A stretch of 64,000 nucleotides of DNA from Halobacillus shinanisalinarum (GTDB lineage: Bacteria; Bacillota; Bacilli; Bacillales; Halobacillaceae), in assembly GCF_022919835.1 (NCBI RefSeq), contig NZ_CP095074.1, forward strand, positions 3,143,501 through 3,207,500, read 5' to 3'. The position numbers and the translations under genes are program-made. Under the pieces are notes generated by a model that was not told the DNA's origin, searched no databases, and was given only the letters and a program-made list of their open reading frames with translations. This document shows positions 27,859-37,377 of the stretch, one piece after another (the first letter of the stretch is position 1; each line of letters starts with the position of its first letter).

Positions 27859-28383
27859 ATGGATAATAATGATATATTGATTAGATTAAGATATGCCTTG
27901 GGTATAAAAGATCAAGATATGGTCGAAATATTTAACCTTGGCGGCGTTGATCTGACAAAAGAAGAAGTAAAAAAGGTCCTTACAAAGTCAGATGACAGTT
28001 ACGATGAGGAAAAGGACGATGATGGTGCGGATGAAAAGGAGGATCACATCAAATGTACAAATAGCATGTTGGATTCATTTTTAAATGGTCTCATTACTTT
28101 TAAACGAGGACCACAGGAGTCCAAACCTGGACAACCGAATAAATCAGACCGGTCTATAAAGAATTACTCCAGTGTGAATAATGTCATGCTGAAAAAAGTG
28201 AAGATCGCTCTGAAATTAACGAGTGAGGATGTTATCAATATTTTAGATGAAGCGGGCGTCAAGATAACAAAAGGGGAATTAAGCGCGTTACTAAGAAAAG
28301 AAGGACACAAGAATTACAAAGAGTGCGGGGATAAGTACGCCCGGAATTTCCTAAAAGGGTTAACGATAAAATATAGAGGATAA
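27859..28383 (+). CDS. DUF1456 (YehS-like) protein
   Basis: The 174-residue protein is built of two similar halves (NNDILIRLRYALGIKDQDMV near 3-22 and NNVMLKKVKIALKLTSEDVI near 108-127), each ending in an FLNGL/FLKGL motif. A highly acidic linker stands at about 50-62. This tandem pattern is DUF1456, of unknown biochemical role. GGAGG precedes the ATG. It appears monocistronic. Confidence 0.88.
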   Translation: MDNNDILIRLRYALGIKDQDMVEIFNLGGVDLTKEEVKKVLTKSDDSYDEEKDDDGADEKEDHIKCTNSMLDSFLNGLITFKRGPQESKPGQPNKSDRSIKNYSSVNNVMLKKVKIALKLTSEDVINILDEAGVKITKGELSALLRKEGHKNYKECGDKYARNFLKGLTIKYRG

Positions 28384-29273
28384 GAAGGATTATAATCCTC
28401 CAATACCGTCAGCACCTCGCTTTTGACGCTTACCGTCACGCCAAACAAAGAAAGCAGCTGTTCAGTATATTAACAACCCTAACGACCAGGCATTAGAATC
28501 CTAACATAGGAATGTCGAAGAGTATCGTCTTATTGGTATCAAGAGGGGCGAACTTACAAAATATGATGCATTGGTGTCTATTTCCCGGGAAATAGACACG
28601 TCTTTGGAAGACGAAGTGACTGATTTTTCGACAAGATATGAAAAATTCGATCATATGACAGGCGGTACTCAGCGCCGGTGAGCATTCTCGCAGCCCGTCC
28701 CTTGATGGGAAAAAAAGCTTTTGCCTTAAATTTTTTCAATAGACGCCTCTAACCAACGGGGGCGTTTTCTAAATGAGTTAGTTACACAATAAGGAAATAA
28801 ATCTTGAAATACATATCGTTCCACAATACCAACTATAGAAGGTGATAAGGCCAAAAGATAGGACTAAAAAAGATAAAAAAATCATGTTACAATAAAACTT
28901 AAGCTTCAAAGTAACTTGAAGTTTATGGGGAAAATGTATATGGTTGGTTGTTCATTATACTTCTGTGGGTGAGTAAATTGTTCGTTCTCCTCAATTTTGA
29001 ATGACTGTGGCTGCAATCTTTCCGCCAGTAAGTTCAATTAAGATATTAATCTTCTTAAGAAAATTGAGTTCCCTGTATGTAATTAGGACTATAGAACTCT
29101 TGTTAAGGAGCGTCAGAATAGTGGTTCAAAATTACTAACATGAAAATTCTGAAAACAGGGTATAGATACTACATAATACTTTAACAAATGGAGTTGATGT
29201 CTCTAAATAAGAGGAAGAAGTGATAAAGATCGACAACATAATAACCTTAAATTTTTACTAAAGGAGATTTGTA
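28384..29273 (+). other. intergenic region with one orphan coding fragment
   Basis: A startless frame 28511-28681 (56 codons, including LIGIKRGELTKYDALVSISR and FDHMTGGTQRR) is compositionally coding-like but I do not recognise it. A short terminator-like hairpin follows at 28742. Roughly 500 A/T-rich bases before the carrier gene hold no gene. Confidence 0.45.
28742..28768 (+). terminator. weak terminator-like hairpin
   Basis: ACGCC (28743) pairs with GGCGT (28761) and runs into TTTT. Likely the end of the lost gene represented by the 28511-28681 fragment. Confidence 0.55.
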
Positions 29274-30854
29274 ATGGATAAAAAACAGAAGAAATGGAAA
29301 TTCATGAATAGAGTTTTTTGGATTTCTTTCACCATTATTTTCCTGTTCGCATTATGGGGGGCCTTAGCTCCTGAAGCCCTTGCCTCCCAGGCAGAAAATA
29401 TTTATGGTTTTATTGCGAACACTTTTGGATGGTTTTACTTAGTCTTTGTGCTATTTTTAGTTCTTTTCAATTTCTACTTAGCTTTTAGTAAATATGGTAA
29501 AATCCGTTTAGGCGGAGATGATATTAAACCGAAATACCCTCTTTTTACCTGGATCGCGATGCTTTTCAGCTGTGGATTTGGGGTCAGTATCGTATTCTGG
29601 GGAGTAGCGGAACCAATGACCCACTTTGGCACCCCCCCTCCCTTTGATGCCAGCATAGAAGCTGAATCCGCAGAGGCAGCCCGCGTAGCTATGTGGAATG
29701 CTTTCTTTAATAACGGGATCCACCAATGGGCTTCATTTACGTTTGTAGGTCTTGCCCTTTCATATTTTATCTACCGTCAGGATGAAAGAAGCTTGATTAG
29801 TGATACGATGAATTCAGTCATAGGAAGCACAGGCAAAAAGCCGTTTCGGAATACGGTGGATATTATCGCGATCGTCGCAACCGTAATGGGTGTTGCAACA
29901 ACGCTTGGTTTAAGTGTTCTGCAAATTAACAGTGGACTTGGCAGTGTATTTAATGCGCCAACTGGTGGTGTCACACAGATTACCATTGTTCTCGTTATGT
30001 TTATTTTCTTTATGTTATCCACCCTCTCAGGTCTTGATCGAGGAATTAAATACTTAAGTAATGCCAACTTAGGCATCGCTCTATTTCTTATGATTGCCGT
30101 ATTACTTATCGGACCCACAGGCTTCATACTCGATACCATTACGATGGGAGTCGGTGACTACCTGCAGAACTTCTTCCAGGCAAGTTTGCGACTTGATCAG
30201 TACACGGGGAGTACATGGGTACAAGATTGGCCAATTTATTACTGGGCCTGGACCATTGCCTGGGCACCGTTTGTCGGAATGTTCGTTGCACGAATATCCA
30301 AAGGACGTACTGTTCGGGAATTCGTTCTCGGCGTTATGGTAGCTCCGCCTGCTATAGGAATTATTTGGATCGGGATCTTTGGAGGAACAGCCATCAACTT
30401 AGACCTCTTCCACGGGACCGACATCGCTGGTGCTGTTGCGGAGAATGAAGCAACTGCTTTATTCAGCATGCTGGAGAATTTACCGTTCGGTACGATCTTC
30501 TCAGTTCTTTCCATTTGTTTATTGTTCACTTTTTTAGTCACTTCTGCGGACTCCGCAACATTCGTACTTGGAATGATGAGTTCAAAAGGGGACACGAACC
30601 CTTCCGGTGTAGTTAAAGTCGTTTGGGGTACATTAATTGCTGCCCTAGCCATTATCTTAATCTTAAGTGCTGGATTAGATGGACTTCAGACCGCCTCGCT
30701 CATCGGTGCATTGCCGTTCTCGATCGTCCTGTTTATTTCTTGTGTATCGTTGCTCAAATCGATACGTGAAGACTACAAAGAAACCAGGCGTGAAGAAGAG
30801 AAAAAACGTCACCACAGAATTCAGAAACAAATTGAAGATTACAACTCAGATTAA
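29274..30854 (+). CDS. opuD: BCCT-family glycine betaine transporter (OpuD-like)
   Basis: The 526-residue, 12-helix carrier has the glycine-rich segment SCGFGVSIVFWGVAEPMTHF (about 97-116) and the BCCT signature WPIYYWAWTIAWAPFVGMFVARISKGRTVREF (about 319-350). The charged C-terminal tail (KETRREEEKKRHHRIQKQ) is of the kind that senses osmotic strength in BetP-type carriers. AAGGAGAT precedes the ATG. It is a single gene with a strong terminator, as expected for a Na+-driven osmoprotectant carrier. Confidence 0.93.
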   Translation: MDKKQKKWKFMNRVFWISFTIIFLFALWGALAPEALASQAENIYGFIANTFGWFYLVFVLFLVLFNFYLAFSKYGKIRLGGDDIKPKYPLFTWIAMLFSCGFGVSIVFWGVAEPMTHFGTPPPFDASIEAESAEAARVAMWNAFFNNGIHQWASFTFVGLALSYFIYRQDERSLISDTMNSVIGSTGKKPFRNTVDIIAIVATVMGVATTLGLSVLQINSGLGSVFNAPTGGVTQITIVLVMFIFFMLSTLSGLDRGIKYLSNANLGIALFLMIAVLLIGPTGFILDTITMGVGDYLQNFFQASLRLDQYTGSTWVQDWPIYYWAWTIAWAPFVGMFVARISKGRTVREFVLGVMVAPPAIGIIWIGIFGGTAINLDLFHGTDIAGAVAENEATALFSMLENLPFGTIFSVLSICLLFTFLVTSADSATFVLGMMSSKGDTNPSGVVKVVWGTLIAALAIILILSAGLDGLQTASLIGALPFSIVLFISCVSLLKSIREDYKETRREEEKKRHHRIQKQIEDYNSD

Positions 30855-30859
30855 TCAAT

Positions 30860-30899
30860 AAGTGAGCGACCTTCATTATGAGAAGGTCGCTCACTTTTT
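30860..30899 (+). terminator. terminator of the OpuD-like gene
   Basis: A perfect 15-bp stem (AAGTGAGCGACCTTC and complement), 7-nt loop, then a T run. Confidence 0.92.
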
Positions 30900-30929
30900 C
30901 ATATTTGAGTGTTCTTCTCCCTTGACATA

Positions 30930-31513
30930 ATTGGCGTTGCCACCCCTCCTTGAACTACCATAATGTTTTTCATTATGACACTCCTTTGTTAGATTCATTC
31001 ATCGTATTTAAAACAAGTTCAGCAAAAGTCTCTACCGCCCTGTCGGGATTTGCCGTACTTGGAATAATAAGTGGAATATTTACAGCGGGTCTATACGACT
31101 GGATTCCTGTGGTGGAACCATATTTTAAAGTGGCTGGGGCAGTGTACCTTCTTTACTTAGCTTGGCAGGTTAGTCTGCCTAAAGGTTCAAGGAAGGATTA
31201 CGTAGGATTGCAGTCTTCCTTTTTATCAGGTTTTATCTTTCAGGTTATTAATGTCAAAAGCATTTTGTTCTTTTTAACAGTTATGAGTGCATTTATTCTA
31301 CCGTTTAGTGATTCTATTAAATCCATCGTAATGTATTTGACGCTAACCATTTTCCTTGGTTGGTTAGCGTTACTTTTATGGTCAACTTTCGGCTCTATGT
31401 TAAAAAACTTTCTTGCCAAACATGATAAGGCGTTTCGAATAATCATGGGTGGTTTGTTGATCTGCTGCAGCTATTTTTATTTAGCAGCTTTTGAAGGTTT
31501 TATAAAAAGTTAA
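30930..31513 (+). pseudogene. LysE/RhtB-family amino-acid exporter with damaged N-terminus
   Basis: The frame 30950-31513 encodes membrane helices typical of LysE proteins (VEPYFKVAGAVYLLYLAWQV, SSFLSGFIFQVINVKSILFF). The diagnostic N-terminal VATPGPTTIM appears only upstream in another frame as GVATPP-stop-TTIM near 30931-30963. The first helix is therefore broken by a substitution and a shift, and the TTG start of the open frame is not credible. About 187 of the usual 200 or so residues remain readable. Confidence 0.75.
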
Positions 31514-31619
31514 GCTTCCTATTGAATGGGGGTTGGTCATGGAAAAGATTTGCGACTATTTAAAAGAGATAGATGGACAGAATGGGTAAACTGTTTAATC
31601 AACAAAGAACGAGCAAATA

Positions 31620-31657
31620 AAAGGATCACACATGTTGGTAAACATGTGTGATCCTTT
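31620..31657 (+). terminator. bidirectional terminator between lysE remnant and bla
   Basis: A perfect 17-bp stem (AAAGGATCACACATGTT and complement) with loop GGTA, A-rich on one side and T-rich on the other. Confidence 0.88.
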
Positions 31658-31735
31658 ACCTTTTCTGACGCAAAATGCCTTAGATTAATCCAACTAAATA
31701 GTAACCAATTATCCCAACCTATTTAACTAGTTGAA

Positions 31736-32659
31736 TCATTTAAGGGCGTTAAGAGCAACCTCGGCAGCTTGAGCAATCAGCGCATCGTTATATTGGGCAT
31801 CCTCCTTATCAAGGTGGGACATGATCGCAATGACAATTGGTTCTCTGTTTGGCGGCCAAACAACTGCAATGTCATTCCTCGTTCCGTAACTTGCGGCACC
31901 GCTCTTATCACCAACCACCCAACCTTCAGGTGCGCCTGCACGAATCAGCCCATCTCCTGTAGCATTGCCTTGCAGCCAATCCGTGAATAATTCACGTTTA
32001 TCATTCGAAAGCAAGTCCCCGACTGCGAATGCTTTTAGACTGGTGGCAAGAGCTTTTGGTGTACTGGTGTCACGAGTATCTCCCGGGGTGAATTCATTTA
32101 AGTCCGGTTCATATCGATCCGCCTGGGTAACACTATCGCCGATTTGTCTTAGGGCTTGTTCAAATTCACCAGGACCTCCCAGGGCCTTAAACAAGAGGTT
32201 CCCCGCGGTGTTGTCACTGGTTCGAACAGCTGCCTCACTTAGTTCCAAAAGTGTCATCCCAGTATCCACGTGTTCTTTTGTAACCGGAGAATAGGATACT
32301 AAATCATCCTCTGTGTAGGTAATGACTTCCTTAAGATCATCCTTAGATTTCTGCTGCAGCACGATGGCTGCGGCCAAAGCCTTGTAAGTCGATGCAAAGG
32401 CAAAACGCTTCTCTGGTCGATATTCGATGGTCTGATTTGTGCTCGTATCGAGCGTATAGACGCCGAGCTGAGCGTCAAACTCATTCTCGAGTTGGGCAAA
32501 CTTTTCATCTGTATTCGCCGTTTGTTCCGCTTCGTTCTCCTCTTTAGATGAGGCATTGGTCGAACCGTCTGCATTCATGCAAGCGCTGAGGGTAACTAGT
32601 GCGAGCAACGACATAAACAGTGTGAACGTATGCATGCTAAATTTATATGTTTTTTTCAA
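31736..32659 (-). CDS. penP: class A beta-lactamase, lipoprotein form
   Basis: The 307-residue protein has a lipoprotein signal (LSAC, Cys27) and all class A motifs: STYK (Ser90), SDN (148-150), EPDLNEFTPGDTRDT with Glu184 as general base, and KSG (252-254). It hydrolyses penicillins outside the membrane. It is transcribed away from blaR1-blaI and preceded by two BlaI operators, so it should be inducible. The acidic, Ser/Thr-rich linker (28-52) tethers it to the membrane. Confidence 0.95.
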   Translation of the reverse strand: MKKTYKFSMHTFTLFMSLLALVTLSACMNADGSTNASSKEENEAEQTANTDEKFAQLENEFDAQLGVYTLDTSTNQTIEYRPEKRFAFASTYKALAAAIVLQQKSKDDLKEVITYTEDDLVSYSPVTKEHVDTGMTLLELSEAAVRTSDNTAGNLLFKALGGPGEFEQALRQIGDSVTQADRYEPDLNEFTPGDTRDTSTPKALATSLKAFAVGDLLSNDKRELFTDWLQGNATGDGLIRAGAPEGWVVGDKSGAASYGTRNDIAVVWPPNREPIVIAIMSHLDKEDAQYNDALIAQAAEVALNALK

Positions 32660-32824
32660 GTTGATAACCTCTTTCTCTTTTTGATCTGTCGAATATAAAA
32701 ACTACTTGTTTAAGTTGAGAATGAAGTTTCTTCACTTAAATGCTTTAAGAAAACTTCAACTGTTGAGCGTTTTTTTATGTTTTTCCTAAGAAATCTATCC
32801 TCCCTTAATTTGCGATTTGTCGTT

Positions 32825-32872
32825 GATTACAACTGTAATCTTATACTACAATTGTAATCAAAGAAATGTCAA
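32825..32872 (-). promoter_or_regulatory. bla promoter with two BlaI operators
   Basis: On the minus strand TTGACA (32872-32867) is followed by a TAGTAT/GTATAA -10. Dyad GATTACAACTGTAATC (32825-32840) and dyad TACTACAATTGTAATC (32844-32859) share the TACA-NN-TGTA core of BlaI/MecI sites, 19 bp centre to centre. One lies in the promoter spacer and one over the start site. Binding of BlaI would shut off bla and possibly the divergent blaR1. Confidence 0.88.
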
Positions 32873-33078
32873 TCCTTTTAAAATGAAATAGGAATATCTA
32901 CTTTTGTTCAGATAAAGGCTGCTGAGCTCATAATCTCTTAGGTTTCAACATTTAAAAATGATAAACTAATAACGAATTGTTAAACTTTAATGCCTGCACA
33001 AATGAAACGGATAGATGGTCTTTTTAAAGTAAATCACGATAAAGGTTGTTGAACTTTACTGGAATGGAGGTTGAAGGA

Positions 33079-34863
33079 ATGTTCTTCACTTATCTCGTTA
33101 CAAGTTTTATAGTGTCCTCTATTACTATAGTGATGATTATGTTGATTAAGAAAATATGTTCCAAACACCTTTCAGCAAAATGGCAGTACAATCTATGGTT
33201 TTTATTGTTAATTGCATTGACGCTTCCATTTCTGCCGAAGCAATGGATTCATTTTGAAAATTTTTTTATACCGTTCGATGGAATTTATAGCAATAGAACT
33301 AGTAATCCTTCTGTCAACACTAGTGAGGGTTCAGGGCTTAGTAACGAAAACTGGATGCAGGATTTTACGGTATCTGTCAATCGACTCAATCTAGATTTCC
33401 TGAATATCGCATTAGCCAGTATTTGGATTGCAGGCATGCTGGTTATAGCTGCTCTTTCCCTGCATGCATGGTTCAAATTAAAGAAGGTTAAAAATACAAC
33501 AACTGCCCTGAACAATGAAGACGTTTTACACTTATTTGAACGGTGCAAGCATCGATTAAATATATCTAAACCTTTATTCGTAGGAGAATCACCACTCGTC
33601 AAATCTCCAATGACGTTTGGACTGTTTAAGACTTACGTTGTGCTGCCGACGCACCTTGACGAACGGATGTCGACAGAAAATATCAAATACATTTTTATGC
33701 ATGAACTACATCACTTTAAATACAAAGATATCGCAACGAATTACCTTGTCATCATTTTTCAAATTTTATACTGGTTTAATCCACTTGTTTGGGTTGCTTT
33801 TAAAGAAATGAGGGTAGACCGTGAAATTGCCTGTGACAGGGCTGTTTTAGAATCGTTGGATGAACATTGTTATGCAGATTATGGGAATACGATTATTAAT
33901 TTCGTGGATGTACCCTCATATTCGAAAAATTTTACTGGGTCCAATCAGTTGAATGGTCCCAAGGGGCAAATTAAAAAAAGGATTGAAAAAATCGCATCCT
34001 TTACGATTGAATCAAAGTGGCTGAAGCTGAAGAGTATATCAATCTTTACCCTTGCAGGGATATTTGTAGCCAGTCAGCTCCCATTTATTTCTGCAATGGC
34101 CTCTGGGAATAACCGTTATGATTTTAATTATGAACACACGATTTATAAAGATTTTAGCGAGTACTTTGGTGGTTATGATGGAAGCTTCGTATTATATAAC
34201 ATGAGTGCTGATCAATATACCATCTATAATAAAGATAGAAGCACATTGAGAGTTTCCCCAAATTCTACCTACAAAATTTATACCGCATTAATTGGATTAG
34301 AGTTAGGGGTAATAACAAGTAATCATTCCACGATGAAATGGAACGGAACGCAATATCCTTATGAATCTTGGAATACGGATCAAAACTTATCGACAGCTAT
34401 GAAAAATTCAGTAACCTGGTATTTTAAGAAATTGGACCAAAAAATTCCGCGAGGTACCGTCCAAGCTTATCTGAAACAAATAGACTATGGAAACTACGAT
34501 CTTTCCGGCGGAGAAGACTATTGGCTGGAATCTTCATTAAAGATTTCTCCGGTCGAACAGGTACAACTATTATCGGCATTTTATACAAACCAGTTCGGGT
34601 TCGAAGAAAAGGATATCCAAACCGTTAAAGACTCCCTTTTATTAGAGGAATACGATGGTGCAAGACTCTTCGGAAAAACCGGAACTGGCAATGTTAATGG
34701 TAAGAATATAAACGGCTGGTTTATTGGGTATGTAGAGAGGGAGGACAATACTTATTTCTTTGCAACCAATATACACAATGAGGATAATAGTTATGGAAGC
34801 AAGGCGGCAAAAATCACGTTATCTATTTTGGAGGATAAGGGAATCATTAAGGAAAGAGAATGA
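33079..34863 (+). CDS. blaR1: BlaR1/MecR1 beta-lactam sensor-transducer
   Basis: A 594-residue membrane protein with transmembrane helices at the N-terminus, an M56 metalloprotease site HELHH (208-212), a further helix near 317-340, and an extracellular penicillin-sensor domain with STYK (Ser396) and KTG (533-535). Acylation of Ser396 by a beta-lactam triggers the protease, leading to loss of BlaI. The middle SxN motif reads SVT. The ATG at 33079 follows GGAGG by 8 nt, and a TTG at 33046 is unlikely. Confidence 0.95.
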   Translation: MFFTYLVTSFIVSSITIVMIMLIKKICSKHLSAKWQYNLWFLLLIALTLPFLPKQWIHFENFFIPFDGIYSNRTSNPSVNTSEGSGLSNENWMQDFTVSVNRLNLDFLNIALASIWIAGMLVIAALSLHAWFKLKKVKNTTTALNNEDVLHLFERCKHRLNISKPLFVGESPLVKSPMTFGLFKTYVVLPTHLDERMSTENIKYIFMHELHHFKYKDIATNYLVIIFQILYWFNPLVWVAFKEMRVDREIACDRAVLESLDEHCYADYGNTIINFVDVPSYSKNFTGSNQLNGPKGQIKKRIEKIASFTIESKWLKLKSISIFTLAGIFVASQLPFISAMASGNNRYDFNYEHTIYKDFSEYFGGYDGSFVLYNMSADQYTIYNKDRSTLRVSPNSTYKIYTALIGLELGVITSNHSTMKWNGTQYPYESWNTDQNLSTAMKNSVTWYFKKLDQKIPRGTVQAYLKQIDYGNYDLSGGEDYWLESSLKISPVEQVQLLSAFYTNQFGFEEKDIQTVKDSLLLEEYDGARLFGKTGTGNVNGKNINGWFIGYVEREDNTYFFATNIHNEDNSYGSKAAKITLSILEDKGIIKERE

Positions 34864-34908
34864 GTGGTTTGATTTTACATGGGTCCAAAAGAAGAGGGGA
34901 GGATAAGG

Positions 34909-35313
34909 ATGACAAAGAAAATCCCGAATATTTCCGAATCAGAATGGGAAGTTATGCATGTGCTGTGGAAAAAGGTTCCACAAACGGCCAATGAAGTTAT
35001 ATCCTCCTTGCAGGAGCAGACGGATTGGAAGCCGAAAACCGTACGAACTCTTTTGGATCGTCTGTCTCGTAAAAATGTGATCGGTGTCAATAAAGATCGG
35101 AGGGTTTATACTTTTTTTCCGCTCTATTCACAAGATGAGTGTCAGCACGCTGAGGCACAGTCATTTATTCAGCGAATTTATGGCGGAACGTTAAAGTCGA
35201 TGCTGGTTCAGTTCATCGAGGAGGACTCTTTGTCAGAAGAGGATATTAAAGAATTACGTTCGATTTTGGATGAAAAGCCTAAAAAAAGGGAATCAAATGA
35301 TGATGAAAAATGA
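34909..35313 (+). CDS. blaI: BlaI/MecI-family penicillinase repressor
   Basis: A 134-residue winged-helix repressor (ISESEWEVMHVLWKKVPQTA near 7-26, KPKTVRTLLDRLSRKNVIGV near 44-63). The C-terminal dimerisation helices include a likely BlaR1-dependent cleavage region. It lies 45 nt after blaR1 with GGGGAGG before the ATG and should bind the two dyads at 32825-32859. A longer frame from 34879 has no ribosome site. Confidence 0.94.
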   Translation: MTKKIPNISESEWEVMHVLWKKVPQTANEVISSLQEQTDWKPKTVRTLLDRLSRKNVIGVNKDRRVYTFFPLYSQDECQHAEAQSFIQRIYGGTLKSMLVQFIEEDSLSEEDIKELRSILDEKPKKRESNDDEK

Positions 35314-35351
35314 AAAGAGTGCTAGTACATCGCCGTACTAGCACTCTTTTT
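35314..35351 (+). terminator. bidirectional terminator between blaI and fda
   Basis: AAAGAGTGCTAGTAC and GTACTAGCACTCTTT with a 6-nt loop, A run before and T run after, immediately next to the blaI stop. Confidence 0.92.
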
Positions 35352-35354
35352 ACA

Positions 35355-36248
35355 CTATTTTTTATTCACAGAAGCATCGTAAATTGAATCGACAGCATTC
35401 TTCAATGCGGTGTTAAAATCTTCTTCAGATTGATTGGCATTTAAGTCAGCAGACAGCGCCCGGGAGAAGCTCGCTATGAGCTCATCATTTTCTTTTAACT
35501 TCTCATTTGCTTCCTCACGAGAATAGCCGCCTGAAAGAGCAACGACCCGAACAACGCGCGGGTGCTCGATTAATTCTTTATAGGCATTGGCTTTCGTTGG
35601 AATCGTGAGCTTCAGCATTACGTTTTCGTCTTCTGATAAGGTATTTAAGTGTTTAATAATTTCATCACGCAGGATTTCCTCAGATTTTTCTTTATCTTCA
35701 CTGTGAATATTGACTTCCGGCTCAATAATCGGTATGAGGTCAGAAGCGACGATGCGTTTTCCTACTTCGAATTGCTGATCCACAACAGCCTTAATCGCGC
35801 TTGGATTTGGTTCATGGATGACAGAACGCATTTTGGTACCGAAAATGTTTCGTTCGTTAGCACGTCGTAGTGTCTCATCCAAATCATTAATCGGTTTCAT
35901 GAGCTGTACACCGTGTTCTTTTTTGGCTAGTCCTTTATCCACTTTGAGGAAAGGGACAACCCCTTTATCAGCAAGGTAATCCGCTGTATATTTGCCTTCG
36001 ATTTCGCGGTCCATCGTCTGCTCGAATAGGATGGCGCCAAGGATATGGTCACAATCAAATGCAGGAGACGTGATGATTCTTGTCCGCATTTGGTGGACCA
36101 AATCAAACATTTCATCCTCACCAGAATAAGAATCTTCCGGCACACCATACGCTGCCAATGCTTTCGGCGTACTTCCACCACTTTGGTCGAGTGCAGCGAT
36201 AAATCCTTTTCCGTTTTTGATTTTATCGAATTGTTTGTTGTTCATCAT
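35355..36248 (-). CDS. fda: fructose-bisphosphate aldolase class I (FbaB/Fda type)
   Basis: The 297-residue protein follows Gram-positive class I aldolases: [20 protein letters not shown] near 11-30, IIEPEVNIH near 178-186 and [14 protein letters not shown] near 205-218, whose Lys in the LKLTIP strand is the Schiff-base residue. It cleaves fructose-1,6-bisphosphate in glycolysis. The start is one of two adjacent ATG codons. It is a single gene sharing the terminator with blaI. Confidence 0.93.
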   Translation of the reverse strand: MMNNKQFDKIKNGKGFIAALDQSGGSTPKALAAYGVPEDSYSGEDEMFDLVHQMRTRIITSPAFDCDHILGAILFEQTMDREIEGKYTADYLADKGVVPFLKVDKGLAKKEHGVQLMKPINDLDETLRRANERNIFGTKMRSVIHEPNPSAIKAVVDQQFEVGKRIVASDLIPIIEPEVNIHSEDKEKSEEILRDEIIKHLNTLSEDENVMLKLTIPTKANAYKELIEHPRVVRVVALSGGYSREEANEKLKENDELIASFSRALSADLNANQSEEDFNTALKNAVDSIYDASVNKK

Positions 36249-36839
36249 TTTACGCCCCTTTTCTAGTATTCAAAATAAAGTCCATTTATACTCTTTCCCT
36301 AATTTCTTCGTATTTAACACAAATGGATCAAAAAGGGGTGAGCATATGACTTAATGGCAGATCCTCTCCATTTAAACGGGAAATCTCCGCTTTATTTATG
36401 CTTTTATTTAAATTAGAAAAAGGAAAAAATCTATTAATGAATTGTTAAATAATGCAGAATACCGCATTTCAATTGTAGAAGAATTGGATGAAATGAGGAT
36501 GTATGGATTTATCTTTATTTAAATTATTTCCAATTATGGTATTGAAAGTCCATAAAAATTAAATCAGATAGCAGGCTTATTTTTTGCGGTTTTAAAGTGA
36601 ATATACGTTGTCCTACTTAATCTAAATTACTTTTAACACTTTTTTTTACTGTGTTCCGGCATGGATAAAAAGGACGATTAATGAAAAAATAGGTTTGGAT
36701 GTCGAGGAGAAAACGATAAGCATAGCTATTTCTTATGCCTGGGGTTGGACTGCTCATGCTCTCAAATATGGCGTAACTATACGACAGCCAAAAAACTGCT
36801 TCGAACCATGATATTACCGACTAAAAAGGAGGAAACAGG
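36249..36839 (+). other. intergenic region with decayed fragments
   Basis: No intact gene. Short startless frames occur near 36415-36522 (INELLNNAEYRISIVEELDE) and 36682-36813 (SYAWGWTAHALKYGVTIRQP, faintly like a citrate-synthase tail; low confidence). Both read as remnants. The ribosome site AAAGGAGG of the DUF1292 gene is at the end. Confidence 0.4.
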
Positions 36840-37124
36840 ATGACATTAGAAAAGGAAGAACGAATTATTATCCCTGACGAGAACGGAGAAGAACACTCAT
36901 TTGAAGTATTGTTCGCATTTGATGTAGGTCAAACGGAAGCATCTTATGTTTCAGTAGTCCCTGCCGAACAAAAAGAAGGCGAGGACGTAGAAGTATTCAC
37001 TTTCCGTTATGAGGAAAAAGCGAATGATGAGGATGATCTTGCCATATACCATATCGAATCCGATGAAGAATGGGAATTGGTCGATGAAAAGCTGAACACT
37101 CTAACAAAAGAGGAATCCATTTAA
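36840..37124 (+). CDS. yrzB: DUF1292 family protein (YrzB-like)
   Basis: A 94-residue, very acidic protein beginning MTLEKEERIIIPDENGEEHS with FEVLFAFDVGQTEASYV and DEEWELVDEKLNTL. That is the DUF1292 pattern of Bacillales. Function unknown. A strong ribosome site and its own terminator show a single-gene unit. In many Bacillales the family sits near yrrK/yrzL, which are not present here, so this is probably a second or relocated copy. Confidence 0.88.
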   Translation: MTLEKEERIIIPDENGEEHSFEVLFAFDVGQTEASYVSVVPAEQKEGEDVEVFTFRYEEKANDEDDLAIYHIESDEEWELVDEKLNTLTKEESI

Positions 37125-37131
37125 GAATGAT

Positions 37132-37161
37132 GCTTACGGTTTCTTAGCCGTAAGCTTTTTT
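37132..37161 (+). terminator. terminator of the DUF1292 gene
   Basis: GCTTACGG pairs with CCGTAAGC across an 8-nt loop, followed by six T. Confidence 0.9.
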
Positions 37162-37377
37162 CAATAATAATCTCATGATATAAGTACTAACTCCTCTCCT
37201 GAAATTATGTTTTTCATACTAATTCCTTCCTTATTAAAAACCTAAGTATATTTTCCATATGGTTTTACCAAAATAAAAAGCAGCCTTACTAAGGTTGGGT
37301 GACATTTTTTTATGCTTAAAAGTCGATAGTAGGAATGGAGATCTTAGTACGTATAAACGAAGGAAGGAGATGAGCAA

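Noticed and set aside
30239..30652. Long antisense frames opposite BCCT, dctM and PTS genes (for example 30239-30652, 58502-58927, 8152-8460)
   Set aside because: They mirror the codon pattern of the membrane-protein genes on the other strand, have no ribosome sites and show no family features.
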